Below are positions 1 to 8,965 of a DNA stretch of 64,000 bases, piece by piece; position 1 is the first letter of the stretch; every line of letters starts with the position of its first letter. This DNA comes from Rhodoferax sp. (GTDB taxonomy: Bacteria; Pseudomonadota; Gammaproteobacteria; Burkholderiales; Burkholderiaceae_C): NCBI RefSeq assembly GCF_013297935.1, contig NZ_JAAFIX010000006.1, forward strand, positions 180,638 to 244,637, read 5' to 3'. Under the pieces are notes generated by a model. It made no database searches, was not told the origin of the DNA, and was given only the letters and a program-made list of their open reading frames with translations. A program made the position numbers and the translations under genes.

Positions 1-1
1 C

Positions 2-1081
2 TACCTGATGAAGCAAGTGCTCGAAGGCCACGAGCCCACGCGCGCCACTCAACTGCACTTGGACCGCTGCCTGACCTGCCGCAACTGCGAGAGCACCTGC
101 CCCAGCGGCGTGGACTACGGTCACCTGGTCGATATCGGCCGCAAGTTGGTGGACGCCAAAGTGCCGCGCCCCGCGGGCGAAAAAGCGCTGCGCTGGGCCT
201 TGAAAGAGGGCCTGCCCTCTCCGCTATTTGCACCGGCCATGAAGCTGGGGCAATGGATGCGCCCGCTGCTGCCGCTCAGCCTGAAAAACAAAGTGCCCGC
301 TCCGCAAGCTTCCGGCCAGTGGCCTGTGCGCAAGCATGCGCGCAGGATGCTCATGCTGGCCGGTTGCGTGCAGCCGGCCATGTCCCCCAATATCAACAGC
401 GCGACCGCCCGTGTGTTGGATGCCGCAGGTATCCAACCGGTCTTGGCACCCGCAGCCGGATGCTGCGGCGCCGTCAAGTTCCACCTCAACGACCAGGACG
501 GCGGCAAGGCCCAGATGCGTGCCAACATCGACGCCTGGTGGCCGCATGTGCTGGACGGTGTGGAGGCGCTGGTGATGAATGCCTCCGGCTGCGGTGTCAC
601 GGTGAAAGAATATGGCCACATCCTGCAGGATGACCCGGCCTACGCCGCCAAGGCGGAGCGCATCAGCGCCTTGACGCGCGATGTGAGTGAGTTGCTTCCC
701 GAGCTAGTGCCCGTGCTCAAGCCCCGCCTGCAACTGGGAGCCGGCACGCCTGCCTTGGTGTTTCACCCGCCTTGCACCTTGCAACACGGCCAGAAGCTCA
801 AAGGGGGTGTGGAAACCCACATGGCTGCGCTCGGTTTCACGGTGCGGGTGGCTGCGAATGAAGCCCACCTCTGCTGCGGCTCGGCAGGCACGTATTCGGT
901 ACTGAACCCCGAGATCTCCTACCAGTTGCGGGACCGCAAACTGGGCCAGCTAGCACCCCAGGCCGACGAAGTCATCATCAGTGCCAACATCGGATGCATC
1001 ACCCACTTGCAGAGCGGTACCACCACCTCCGTTTCCCACTGGATCGAGGTGCTGGACGCGGCCCTCAGCCACCCCGCCTGA
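2..1081 (+). CDS. glcF: Glycolate oxidase iron-sulfur subunit (5'-truncated by window edge)
   Basis: This is the Fe-S subunit of the membrane-associated glycolate dehydrogenase GlcDEF, which oxidises glycolate to glyoxylate and passes electrons toward quinone. The frame is open to the left edge, so roughly the first 50 residues, with the first 4Fe-4S cluster, lie outside. The second ferredoxin-type cluster motif (CLTCRNCESTCPSG) is visible near the start. Two later CCG-type cysteine motifs, AAGCCGAVKFH and HLCCGSAGTYSVL, are typical of the GlcF/LutA/HdrB family. The family is usually about 405 residues and 359 are seen here. The internal ATG at 8 is not the true start. glcD and glcE would be expected upstream. 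Confidence 0.93.
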   Translation, partial: YLMKQVLEGHEPTRATQLHLDRCLTCRNCESTCPSGVDYGHLVDIGRKLVDAKVPRPAGEKALRWALKEGLPSPLFAPAMKLGQWMRPLLPLSLKNKVPAPQASGQWPVRKHARRMLMLAGCVQPAMSPNINSATARVLDAAGIQPVLAPAAGCCGAVKFHLNDQDGGKAQMRANIDAWWPHVLDGVEALVMNASGCGVTVKEYGHILQDDPAYAAKAERISALTRDVSELLPELVPVLKPRLQLGAGTPALVFHPPCTLQHGQKLKGGVETHMAALGFTVRVAANEAHLCCGSAGTYSVLNPEISYQLRDRKLGQLAPQADEVIISANIGCITHLQSGTTTSVSHWIEVLDAALSHPA

Positions 1082-1126
1082 CATAAGGGCGGCCTCGGGG
1101 CCGGCCTATGAGGCGGGGCGCCGGGC

Positions 1127-1606
1127 TTACAAGGCAGCCTGAATATCCTTCGCCAGGCTCGCCGGCGTGTCGGTGGGGGCGTAGCGTTGGACAACCTGCC
1201 CCTCTTTGCTGATCAGGAATTTGGTGAAATTCCATTTGATAGCCTTGGTGCCGAGAAAGCCCGGAGCCTCGGCGACCAGCCACTGGTAGAGCGGGTGGGC
1301 GCTTGCACCGTTGACATCGATCTTGGCCATCATCGGAAAACTCACCCCGTAATTGAGCTGGCAGAACGATGCAATTTCGTCGTTACTGCCTTTGTCCTGC
1401 GATCCGAACTGGTTGCACGGAAAACCCAAAACCACCAGCCCTTGAGCTGCGTACTCTTTATGTAGGGCCTCAAGCCCCGCAAACTGGGGCGTGAAGCCGC
1501 AGGCACTGGCCGTGTTCACGATCAGAATGGGTTTACCCCGGTAGGTGCTGAGTGGCACGCTGGTGCCCTGGATCGTCAAGGCTTCAAAGTCATAAATATC
1601 GGGCAT
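1127..1606 (-). CDS. Glutathione peroxidase family protein (BtuE/Gpx-like)
   Basis: A 159-residue thiol peroxidase of the glutathione peroxidase fold, predicted to reduce hydroperoxides in the cytoplasm. The peroxidatic cysteine is Cys36 in NTASACGFTPQ. The family motif FPCNQFG follows at residues 62-68, and the WNFTKFLI motif carries the conserved Trp and Asn. Bacterial members of this size often use thioredoxin rather than glutathione, so the reductant cannot be named. I chose the ATG at 1606 because AAGGAA lies just upstream; an in-frame extension of six residues to 1624 lacks such a site. It converges with glcF, and no signal peptide is seen. Confidence 0.9.
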   Translation of the reverse strand: MPDIYDFEALTIQGTSVPLSTYRGKPILIVNTASACGFTPQFAGLEALHKEYAAQGLVVLGFPCNQFGSQDKGSNDEIASFCQLNYGVSFPMMAKIDVNGASAHPLYQWLVAEAPGFLGTKAIKWNFTKFLISKEGQVVQRYAPTDTPASLAKDIQAAL

Positions 1607-1709
1607 GGATTTCCTTGGGTGCAAATGACGCTAGAGACGATACCAGTTGCGCAAAGTGCTTGTTTAAATCCGGCAATACGACGAAGATTTCGATGGGAGG
1701 AGAATTCAA

Positions 1710-2936
1710 TTGCAAACCCCTGCTTGGCTTTTCCAGTGCGTGCAACGGTGGCGGTCTGCCCGGCTGGATGGTGCCTCGGTGCAGGGCGAGGCCACCATGG
1801 AGTCGCTGCGCCGCTACCGCACGATTGCGTGTTGCGTGCTTCCCTTGCACCTCGCAATTGCATGGATCTTTTCCCGCTTCAGCCCCCCGACCAGCCACCC
1901 CGAATGGGCCCGCTGGGCCGAGCTAGTGTCACTCTCTCACTGGTGCGCCGCAGCGGGTGTTGCGGTCAGTGGCTGGTGGGCCCATTGGTACCTGGTGAAG
2001 AGGCAGCGTGCGACAGGGGGGGCTGTTGCCTTGCAAATCGGGATAGCGGCAGCCTATTTGTACTTCGGGGCCCACGTGGCTTTGCTGGATCTGCGGTTTG
2101 AGACCGGTGCCGGTAGCTCGACCTTCATGGTGATTTGCGTCATGTTCGGGGTGCTGGCCCTGATGCGGCCAGCCATTACGGTACCGCTGTTCAGCGCGAC
2201 CTATGTGATCTTTTCCTACCTGCTGGAAAACACCGAGGTCAACCCCAATCAGCTGCTGAGCCTGCGCGTTATGGCTTTCGTGGCGCCTGCGCTGGCACTG
2301 CTGACATCGACGATCAACTGGTCCCAGTATTCACGCGCAGTGCTGCTGCGGCGACAACTCCGCCGTAGCAACGAGGCCTTGCAGTTACAAAAACAGGAGT
2401 TGGCTTATTTGGCCGACCATGATGCATTGACCGGGCTCTTCAACCGCCGCGAATTCATGCGGCTGGCGGACATGGAGTTGCAGCGCGGGCGCAGGGTGCC
2501 CGCGGAGACCTCGGTGATCATGCTGGACATTGATTTTTTCAAGAAAGTGAACGACCAGTTCGGTCACCCGGGTGGCGATGCGGTGCTTCAGTCCACCGCT
2601 GCCACACTGCGCAAGGCACTTCGGGTCACAGACACTTTGGCCCGTATGGGCGGGGAGGAGTTCATTGTGTTGCTGCCCGGTACCGGGGAGGACGGTGCGC
2701 GGCTGGTTGCCGAAAAAATGCGGGAGGCGGTCGAGGACATGGTGACCCCGTTTGAAGCTGAAAGCATCGTGATCACGGCCAGCCTTGGTGTCAGCACGTT
2801 GCGTGCAACGGATTGGAGTGATTTTGAGGCGCTGTATGCCGCCGCCGACCGCGCCCTCTATGTGGCCAAACAGACCGGGCGCAACCGGGTGGAGTTCGCC
2901 GTGCCCGAATCTTCAGAGCGCAAGCCGCACCGCTAA
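1710..2936 (+). CDS. Membrane-anchored diguanylate cyclase (GGDEF domain)
   Basis: Predicted to make cyclic di-GMP from two GTP. The N-terminal half, about residues 35-210, holds roughly six hydrophobic segments, forming an uncharacterised membrane sensor. A short charged helix (RRQLRRSNEALQLQKQEL) then leads into a C-terminal GGDEF domain from about residue 235. The active-site signature is GGEEF, which is competent in this family, and an RVTD motif five residues before it matches the RxxD product-inhibition I-site. The TTG at 1710 has a good Shine-Dalgarno (GGGAGGAG); the ATG at 1797 would remove 29 residues ahead of the first membrane helix and is a real alternative. No EAL domain is attached. 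Confidence 0.9.
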   Translation: MQTPAWLFQCVQRWRSARLDGASVQGEATMESLRRYRTIACCVLPLHLAIAWIFSRFSPPTSHPEWARWAELVSLSHWCAAAGVAVSGWWAHWYLVKRQRATGGAVALQIGIAAAYLYFGAHVALLDLRFETGAGSSTFMVICVMFGVLALMRPAITVPLFSATYVIFSYLLENTEVNPNQLLSLRVMAFVAPALALLTSTINWSQYSRAVLLRRQLRRSNEALQLQKQELAYLADHDALTGLFNRREFMRLADMELQRGRRVPAETSVIMLDIDFFKKVNDQFGHPGGDAVLQSTAATLRKALRVTDTLARMGGEEFIVLLPGTGEDGARLVAEKMREAVEDMVTPFEAESIVITASLGVSTLRATDWSDFEALYAAADRALYVAKQTGRNRVEFAVPESSERKPHR

Positions 2937-2939
2937 AGT

Positions 2940-4223
2940 TCAGCCGTGCAGGTTGTCGTTGCGGGCGATGTCCAGAAGGTGATTGACCTCGTCCGCATGT
3001 TCGCGGCAGTTGCGCTCGTGCCAGCGCTTGATTACCCACATAAAGCCCGCCACCACAATGCCGAACGCGCTGATGGCACCAAATGCCGACAGCCCCATGC
3101 TGGTCGATAAGGCGTAGAACCCGCCTAGGCCCAGAATGCAGGCTTGCTCGTTGAAGTTTTGCACGGCGATGGAGCGGCCCGCGCCCATCAGGTTGTGGCC
3201 CCGGTGCTGCAGCAGGGCGTTCATGGGTACCACGAGAAAACCGCCCAAGCCACCCAGAAGGATCAGAAACGGTGCCGCAAGCCAGACGTTGTCGATAAAG
3301 TTCAGCAGAATCACCAGCAGCCCCATGGCAATGCCGAGGGGAATCACGTTCACCGCGTGCTCCAGTCGCATGCGCATCGAGGCGACCACGGAACCTACGG
3401 CGGTACCGATGGCTACAACACCCACCAAGGCAGAAGCCTGCGTCACGCTGTAGCCCAATGCGGCAGAGGCCCAAGCGAGCACGATGTAGCGCAGATTCCC
3501 GCTGACACCCCAAAAGAGCGTGGTCGTGCCCAGCGAAATCTGTCCCAGCCGGTCCTTCCAGAGCTTGGTGTTGCAGCTCCAGAAGTCCGGCAGCAAGGTC
3601 AACAGATTTTGGGGAAGGGCCCGCATGCTGACTCCGGTCTCGGGAATGCGGGTGTTGAACCAAGCTGCAATCAGGTACACAAAAATCAGTACACCGATAG
3701 CGGCTTCAGGAGCCGTGTCGATGCTGGTGGTGATGAACGGGAAATCAAACGACAACAGAGCGCTGGAGATCATCGGTCCTACCAGCTGCCCGCCCAGAAG
3801 TACGCCCAAAATAATGGAGGCAATGGTCAAGCCCTCGATCCAACCATTCGCTTTGACCAACTGGGAGGCGGGCAATAGCTCGGTCAGGATGCCGTATTTA
3901 GCAGGCGAGTAGGCGGCTGCCCCCAAGCCCACAATGGCGTAGGCCATGAGCGGGTGGGTGCCAAACAGCATCATCAAGCACCCGATGACTTTGATGCTGT
4001 TGCTGATAAGCATGACCTTGCCTTTTGGCATAGCGTCGGCAAAAGCCCCCACAAAAGGAGCCAACACCACATAAAACAGGGCAAACATCGGAACCAGTGC
4101 AGCTTGCTGCCACTCCGGCGCGCCAGAGCTGCGCAGTAACTGGACGGCTCCCACAAACAAGGCGTTGTCGGCCAGCGAGCTGAAGAACTGCGCTGACATG
4201 ATGGTGTAGAAGCCGCGTTTCAT
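2940..4223 (-). CDS. lplT: Lysophospholipid transporter LplT-like MFS permease
   Basis: A 427-residue major facilitator with about 12 hydrophobic segments. The N-terminus (MKRGFYTIMSAQFFSSLADN) and the loop motif around AYSPAKYGILTELLP are characteristic of LplT, which flips lysophosphatidylethanolamine across the inner membrane for re-acylation by Aas. No aas gene is adjacent, so the partner acyltransferase must lie elsewhere. It is divergent from alr, with a perfect inverted repeat between the two. Its stop lies four bases from the stop of the diguanylate cyclase, leaving no room for a conventional terminator. Confidence 0.85.
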   Translation of the reverse strand: MKRGFYTIMSAQFFSSLADNALFVGAVQLLRSSGAPEWQQAALVPMFALFYVVLAPFVGAFADAMPKGKVMLISNSIKVIGCLMMLFGTHPLMAYAIVGLGAAAYSPAKYGILTELLPASQLVKANGWIEGLTIASIILGVLLGGQLVGPMISSALLSFDFPFITTSIDTAPEAAIGVLIFVYLIAAWFNTRIPETGVSMRALPQNLLTLLPDFWSCNTKLWKDRLGQISLGTTTLFWGVSGNLRYIVLAWASAALGYSVTQASALVGVVAIGTAVGSVVASMRMRLEHAVNVIPLGIAMGLLVILLNFIDNVWLAAPFLILLGGLGGFLVVPMNALLQHRGHNLMGAGRSIAVQNFNEQACILGLGGFYALSTSMGLSAFGAISAFGIVVAGFMWVIKRWHERNCREHADEVNHLLDIARNDNLHG

Positions 4224-4235
4224 GGGTAGGTGCTG

Positions 4236-4260
4236 GGCGCATTAGCGGAGCTAATGCGCC
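4236..4260. promoter_or_regulatory. Perfect 11-bp inverted repeat upstream of lplT
   Basis: GGCGCATTAGC, a three-base spacer, then GCTAATGCGCC: a perfect inverted repeat in the divergent lplT-alr gap. It ends 13 bases before the lplT start codon. On the lplT transcript it would be a strong 5'-leader hairpin; as DNA it could be a dimeric repressor site. There is no T-run on either side, so it is not an ordinary terminator. The regulator is unknown. Confidence 0.5.
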
Positions 4261-4349
4261 GGATATTGTTGTGAGTCTCCAAACGTGGGTCGGTTATAGC
4301 ACGGCGCGGAATGTCAAAATCCGCCCGGTCCCTTGTTGTTCCTCACGCC

Positions 4350-5453
4350 ATGCCACGTCCCATACTCGCCACCATCCACACCCAGGCCTTGCGCCACAAC
4401 CTCGAAGTCTGCCGCCGTGCGGCGCCGGACTCGCGTATCTGGGCGGTGGTCAAGGCCAATGCCTACGGCCACGGCATTGAGCGCGCATTTGAGGGTTTGC
4501 GTGGCGCGGATGGCATTGCTTTGCTGGACCTGGAAGAGGCCCGTCGCGTGCGCCAACTCGGCTGGCGCGGGCCGGTGTTGTTGCTCGAAGGCGTGTTCGA
4601 GCAACGCGACCTGGAGCTGTGCTCCCGACTGGGCTTGTGGCACACCGTGCACTGCCAGGAGCAGATCGATATGCTGGCGATTCACAAGACCAACGAGCCG
4701 CACCGGGTGTTCCTCAAGGTCAACTCCGGCATGAACCGGCTGGGCTTCCAGCCCGAGCAGGTGCGCTCCGCCTGGACGAGGCTGAACGCTCTGCCGCAAG
4801 TGGACGAAATTTCACTGATGACGCATTTCAGCGATGCCGATGGCCCCAAAGGCATAGCAACGCAGGTGGCGGTATTCAAAAAGGCGACCGATGATTTGCC
4901 CGGTGAACGCACCGTGAGTAATAGCGCGGCAACTTTGCGGCACTCCGGCTCGGGCTTGGTGTCGGATTGGGTGCGGGCCGGTATTGCCACCTACGGCAGC
5001 GCACCCGACTACCCCGAGCACAGCATCGACCACTGGGGCCTGCAACCCACCATGACGCTTGCTGCAAAAATCATAGCAACCCGCGATTTGTCGGCGGGGG
5101 ATACGGTCGGATATGGCTCTCATTTTGTGGCCGACAGGCCCATGCGTATCGGGGTGGTGGCATGCGGCTATGCAGATGGCTACCCCCGCATTTGCCCCAC
5201 AGGCACGCCGGTACTGGTCAACGGCATACGCAGCCGCGTGGTGGGCCGCGTCAGCATGGACATGATTACCGTCGATCTCGACCCCGTTCCCGGGGCCGGC
5301 ATGGGCAGTGAGGTCACGCTCTGGGGGCGTGCCGCCAATGGCGCGGTGTTGCCCATCGACGAGGTGGCCGTGCAGGCGGGCACCGTCGGCTATGAATTGA
5401 TGTGCGCGTTGGCTCCGCGGGTGCCGGTGGTCGTGGCAGACGAGCCTGCATGA
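4350..5453 (+). CDS. alr: Alanine racemase
   Basis: A 367-residue PLP enzyme that interconverts L- and D-alanine, supplying D-Ala for peptidoglycan. The PLP-binding lysine is Lys35 in [10 protein letters not shown]. The C-terminal beta domain carries the catalytic tyrosine region (VGYGSHF) and the [11 protein letters not shown] motif. I chose the ATG at 4350 because the usual family N-terminus ([16 protein letters not shown]) begins there; the in-frame ATG at 4311 adds 13 poorly conserved residues and neither start has a clear ribosome site. The stop codon overlaps the start of the next gene (ATGA), suggesting translational coupling. Confidence 0.95.
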   Translation: MPRPILATIHTQALRHNLEVCRRAAPDSRIWAVVKANAYGHGIERAFEGLRGADGIALLDLEEARRVRQLGWRGPVLLLEGVFEQRDLELCSRLGLWHTVHCQEQIDMLAIHKTNEPHRVFLKVNSGMNRLGFQPEQVRSAWTRLNALPQVDEISLMTHFSDADGPKGIATQVAVFKKATDDLPGERTVSNSAATLRHSGSGLVSDWVRAGIATYGSAPDYPEHSIDHWGLQPTMTLAAKIIATRDLSAGDTVGYGSHFVADRPMRIGVVACGYADGYPRICPTGTPVLVNGIRSRVVGRVSMDMITVDLDPVPGAGMGSEVTLWGRAANGAVLPIDEVAVQAGTVGYELMCALAPRVPVVVADEPA

Positions 5454-6664
5454 AATACGTGCCCATTCCCATTGCCATGCTGGAAGTGGGCCGCCCTTTG
5501 CCGATTGATATTTGGAGCGACACCGGACAGCTGTTGCTCAAACGCGGGCAGCCGGTCGTGTCGGAGCAGCACCGCAACAAACTCCATTCTTTCAATGCGT
5601 GCTCCACCCCGGGCGACGCCTTGGCGTGGCAGCGGGCCTACGAGCGCATGGTGCATGAAATGTTGCGCGACGGGGTCGATGTGCAAACCATCGCCAAAGC
5701 GCCCATGCCTGATCGCATTCGCGAAATGGACTATGTGGTCGGCACCCCGCTCAGCGGCGGTTGGCCCGATCTGCAGGATGTGCTGCGTGGCATCCTGTAC
5801 CAAGGGGGGTTGGCCATCAACCCGATGCCCCGCTTGGGTGGTATTGCGCGCACGGTTCAAAAATTGGTGGCTTCTGACCCGGACGATGCCTTGTTCCGTT
5901 TGTTCCAAATGCTCAGCGATAACAGCCTGGGCTACTGCTCCACGCATGCTTTGTTGTGCGCCACCATCAGCCAGATCACGGCGGAGCGCCTGGGGCTCGA
6001 TGCGAGCCTACGTGCCAATTTGCTGGATGCCGCATTAACCATGAACATCGGGATGGCGCGGGAGCAGGATAGTTTGTCGCGACAAGGGTCGCCGCCTACG
6101 GAGTGGCAACGGCAACGTATCCATGAACATCCGGAATTGAGCGCCCGCACGCTGCAGGAGTTCGGTGTTGATGACGCAGACACACTCGATCTCGTGCGCT
6201 GGCATCATGACCCTCAACATGCCGAGGCCCTGCCCAGAAACAGCCTGGCGCGCCGGATATTGGCCACGGTGGACGCGTTTGTGGCCAAGATGGCGGCCCG
6301 CAAGGGCAGGGCGCCCTTGCCGCCGATCGCTGCGGCCAAATCGATTTTTGCGGGTGCCCAGGGCGAGGCTGCGACCGTGGGCGCCGCACTGGCCACCACG
6401 ACCGGCTTTTATCCGCCCGGCACCTTTGTGTTGCTGTCCAACGGAGATACCGCTGTCGTGGCCCAACGGGGTGTGCGAGCCAACACGCCCTGGGTGATTC
6501 CGGTGATGGATAAGAACAGCATGCCCATCATTCAGTACACCTGTCGCGATACCCAGGATCCGGCTTGGGGGCTGGTGACGCCGCTCAACTTCCAGAATGT
6601 GCGGATTGCGGTGACCGCGGACAAAGTGGTGCGCGCGCGCTCCCGCCTGCCGAAAAATCCCTGA
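5450..6664 (+). CDS. Degenerate HD-GYP-type protein, probably a non-catalytic c-di-GMP or signalling protein
   Basis: A 404-residue protein whose N-terminal region ([19 protein letters not shown]) and C-terminal region ([19 protein letters not shown]) match the flanking modules of HD-GYP phosphodiesterases. The central helical domain keeps several histidines, including His252-His253 in LVRWHHDP and the [12 protein letters not shown] motif. The position of the signature HD metal dyad reads Met198-Asn199 (ALTMNIGM), and no GYP motif follows. It is therefore unlikely to hydrolyse c-di-GMP; a binding or scaffold role is inference. Its start overlaps the alr stop by four bases and radA follows, so the three may be co-transcribed, although radA also has its own control region. 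Confidence 0.8.
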   Translation: MKYVPIPIAMLEVGRPLPIDIWSDTGQLLLKRGQPVVSEQHRNKLHSFNACSTPGDALAWQRAYERMVHEMLRDGVDVQTIAKAPMPDRIREMDYVVGTPLSGGWPDLQDVLRGILYQGGLAINPMPRLGGIARTVQKLVASDPDDALFRLFQMLSDNSLGYCSTHALLCATISQITAERLGLDASLRANLLDAALTMNIGMAREQDSLSRQGSPPTEWQRQRIHEHPELSARTLQEFGVDDADTLDLVRWHHDPQHAEALPRNSLARRILATVDAFVAKMAARKGRAPLPPIAAAKSIFAGAQGEAATVGAALATTTGFYPPGTFVLLSNGDTAVVAQRGVRANTPWVIPVMDKNSMPIIQYTCRDTQDPAWGLVTPLNFQNVRIAVTADKVVRARSRLPKNP

Positions 6665-6685
6665 GCCGTGATCGTTGCTCATGAT

Positions 6686-6701
6686 ATGTATTTATATACA
6701 G
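6686..6701 (+). promoter_or_regulatory. LexA-like SOS box upstream of radA
   Basis: ATGTATTTATATACAG differs from the enterobacterial LexA consensus CTGTATATATATACAG at only two of 16 positions and keeps the palindromic TGT...ACA arms. It lies 13 bases before the preferred radA start, overlapping the likely -10 region (TACAGT or TATTAT), where a repressor would block transcription. Binding is inferred from the match alone. Confidence 0.7.
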
Positions 6702-6714
6702 TATTATGAGCATC

Positions 6715-8082
6715 ATGGCCAAAGACAAAACCATCTACACCTGCAACGAATGTGGCGGCACCAGCCCCAAATGGCTGGGCAAGTGCCCGCACTGCAACGC
6801 CTGGAATACCCTGATCGAATCGGTCGCCAGCAGCGACGCGCCGGCCAAAAACCGCTTTGCCGCGTTGGCCAAAACGGCCGAGGTGGCGGTGCTGTCCGAC
6901 ATTGAGGCGTCGGATGTGGAGCGCACCCCCACCGGCCACGAGGAACTGGACCGCGTGTTGGGTGGCGGCATGGTGGAGGGCGGCGTGGTGCTGATCGGTG
7001 GCGACCCCGGTATCGGCAAGTCCACCCTTTTGCTGCAGGCGCTCGATTCATTGCAGCGCTCGGGCAAGTCCACGCTTTATGTGACGGGCGAAGAGAGTGG
7101 GGCGCAGGTCGCTTTGCGCTCGCGCCGCCTAGGCTTAGACCACTCGCAGGTGAAAGTGCTGGCTGAGATTCAGCTCGAAAAAATCCTCGCCACGCTGGAG
7201 GCCAACCGCCCGGATGTGGCCGTGATCGACTCTATCCAGACCGTGTACTCCGAACAGCTCACCAGCGCGCCGGGCTCGGTGGCCCAGGTGCGCGAATGTG
7301 CGGCGCACCTGACCCGCGCGGCCAAGGCCAGCGGCACCGCCATCGTGCTGGTCGGCCATGTGACCAAAGAGGGCGCGCTGGCCGGGCCGCGGGTGCTGGA
7401 GCACATGGTGGACACGGTGCTGTACTTTGAAGGCGACACGCACAGCCAGTTCAGGTTGGTACGCGCCATCAAAAACCGCTTTGGTGCGGTGAACGAGATT
7501 GGTGTCTTCGCCATGACCGAAAAAGGCCTCAAGGGCGTGAGCAACCCCAGCGCCATCTTTTTGAGCCAGCACGCGGAGCCGGTGCCCGGCAGTTGCGTGA
7601 TGGTCACGCTGGAAGGCACCCGCCCGCTCTTGGTCGAAATTCAGGCGCTGGTGGATATGGGCGGCCCGTCGCCCCGGCGTTTGAGTGTGGGTTTGGACAA
7701 AGACCGTCTGGCCATGCTGCTGGCCGTGTTGCACCGCCATGCCGGCGTGGCGTGTATGGACCAGGACGTGTTCATCAACGCGGTGGGCGGCGTGCGCATC
7801 GGCGAGCCGGCCGCGGACTTGGCGGTCATGCTGTCCATCACGTCGAGCCTGCGCGGCAAGCCGTTGCCCAAAGGCTTTATCGCGTTTGGCGAAGTGGGGC
7901 TGGCCGGCGAGGTGCGCCCCGCACCCCGTGGGCAAGAGCGCCTGAAGGAAGCTGCAAAACTCGGTTTCACCATAGCCGTGGTGCCCAAGGCGAATGCACC
8001 CAAGAAGCCCATCGAGGGCATGACCATCCATGCGGTGGACCGGGTGGAAGAAGCCATGAACGTAGTGCGCGGCTTGACCTGA
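6715..8082 (+). CDS. radA: DNA repair protein RadA
   Basis: A 455-residue ATP-dependent DNA-branch-migration factor of homologous recombination, related to RecA and to Lon. An N-terminal C4 zinc finger (CNECGG...CPHC) comes first. The Walker A motif GGDPGIGKST follows at about residue 100, then the RadA-specific KNRFG motif, and the C-terminal Lon-like domain ends the protein. I prefer the ATG at 6715 (MAKDKTIYTCNECG), as in most homologues; the ATG at 6706 adds three residues. A LexA-like box immediately upstream suggests SOS induction. Confidence 0.96.
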   Translation: MAKDKTIYTCNECGGTSPKWLGKCPHCNAWNTLIESVASSDAPAKNRFAALAKTAEVAVLSDIEASDVERTPTGHEELDRVLGGGMVEGGVVLIGGDPGIGKSTLLLQALDSLQRSGKSTLYVTGEESGAQVALRSRRLGLDHSQVKVLAEIQLEKILATLEANRPDVAVIDSIQTVYSEQLTSAPGSVAQVRECAAHLTRAAKASGTAIVLVGHVTKEGALAGPRVLEHMVDTVLYFEGDTHSQFRLVRAIKNRFGAVNEIGVFAMTEKGLKGVSNPSAIFLSQHAEPVPGSCVMVTLEGTRPLLVEIQALVDMGGPSPRRLSVGLDKDRLAMLLAVLHRHAGVACMDQDVFINAVGGVRIGEPAADLAVMLSITSSLRGKPLPKGFIAFGEVGLAGEVRPAPRGQERLKEAAKLGFTIAVVPKANAPKKPIEGMTIHAVDRVEEAMNVVRGLT

Positions 8083-8122
8083 GGCAACACGCGTCGGCCC
8101 GGGTTTACGTACACTGGCCGGC

Positions 8123-8464
8123 ATGCGTTGGCTGACCAAAATCCCGGGTTCTATCCGCTCTGCTTCCGGGCTGGAGTGGGCCTTGTGGCGCAAGCTGCCC
8201 GCCATCTGGGCGGTAGGCACCGCGCTACCGCTCCTTGCTTTGGGCACCTACCACTGGCTGGCCGATGCCTCCACCCCTTCCGCGCAGCGCGCCCTGCAGT
8301 TGGCAGACTATGTGGTAGCGGGAATCGTGGTCTTCCACTGGACGGCGGTGCTCACCACCGCCATAGGCTGTGCGGTGGTCATGCTGATGAAAGGGCCCGC
8401 TTATGTCGCGGACGCCCTGGAAGTGAGCCACAGCGACCAGCCCCGCCTTGACCCAGAGGCCTGA
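8123..8464 (+). CDS. Small predicted membrane protein of unknown function
   Basis: A 113-residue protein with two clear hydrophobic stretches, roughly residues 27-46 and 62-90, and a short hydrophilic acidic tail. I recognise no domain. A -10-like TACACT lies seven bases before the ATG, suggesting a leaderless transcript. It sits between radA and the SHP cytochrome cluster, on the same strand as both, and could be either the last gene of one or the first of the other. Confidence 0.7.
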   Translation: MRWLTKIPGSIRSASGLEWALWRKLPAIWAVGTALPLLALGTYHWLADASTPSAQRALQLADYVVAGIVVFHWTAVLTTAIGCAVVMLMKGPAYVADALEVSHSDQPRLDPEA

Positions 8465-8535
8465 AGCAGGTACCCCGAGCCGCCTTAAGACCCCGTTAAT
8501 GTGGGCTTCCTACCATGCAGGACATGGAGGTTTAC

Positions 8536-8934
8536 ATGCACTGTTTTCGCCGCATTGGGCTGCCCCTGTTGGCAGCCGCCCTGTGCTCCACCGCGCTGTG
8601 GGCAGGCACACCCCCCGAGCAGCTGAACGCGCTGGTAGCCCAAGCGGGCCGCAGCCCCAACCCGACCCAGGGTCAGCAGTTCTTTAACGCGAAACACGGA
8701 CGGGAGTGGAGCTGCGCGTCCTGCCACAACGCCTTGCCCACCGGTGAGGGCAAACACGCCAGCACCGGCAAGGCCATCACAGCGCTGGCACCGGCCTTCA
8801 ACCCCGAGCGCTTTGCCGACCCGGCCAAGAGCGAAAAGTGGTTCCGTCGCAACTGCAACGACGTGCTGGCCCGCGAATGCACCGCCGCCGAGAAGGCTGA
8901 CGTGTTGGCTTGGCTGATCAGCCTCAAGCGCTGA
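8536..8934 (+). CDS. shp: SHP-like monohaem protein (DUF1924 family cytochrome)
   Basis: A 132-residue exported c-type haem protein. The signal peptide ends about LCSTALWA, and one haem site, CASCH, lies near the middle. The C-terminal half carries a cysteine pair in NCNDVLARECTAAEKAD, matching the disulfide near the unusual asparagine haem ligand of sphaeroides haem protein (SHP). SHP of Rhodobacter is encoded with a dihaem cytochrome and a cytochrome b, exactly as here, and binds oxygen transiently; its physiological role is unsettled. The start at 8536 is chosen for the GGAGG five bases upstream. Confidence 0.85.
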   Translation: MHCFRRIGLPLLAAALCSTALWAGTPPEQLNALVAQAGRSPNPTQGQQFFNAKHGREWSCASCHNALPTGEGKHASTGKAITALAPAFNPERFADPAKSEKWFRRNCNDVLARECTAAEKADVLAWLISLKR

Positions 8935-8965
8935 ACGGTTGCGCCACACCCATTTCAAGGAATTT

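Noticed and set aside
7135..8247. A 370-codon open frame on the minus strand opposite radA
   Set aside because: It mirrors radA codon positions, is rich in His, Gln and Arg as expected for antisense of GC-rich genes, and has no recognisable domain.
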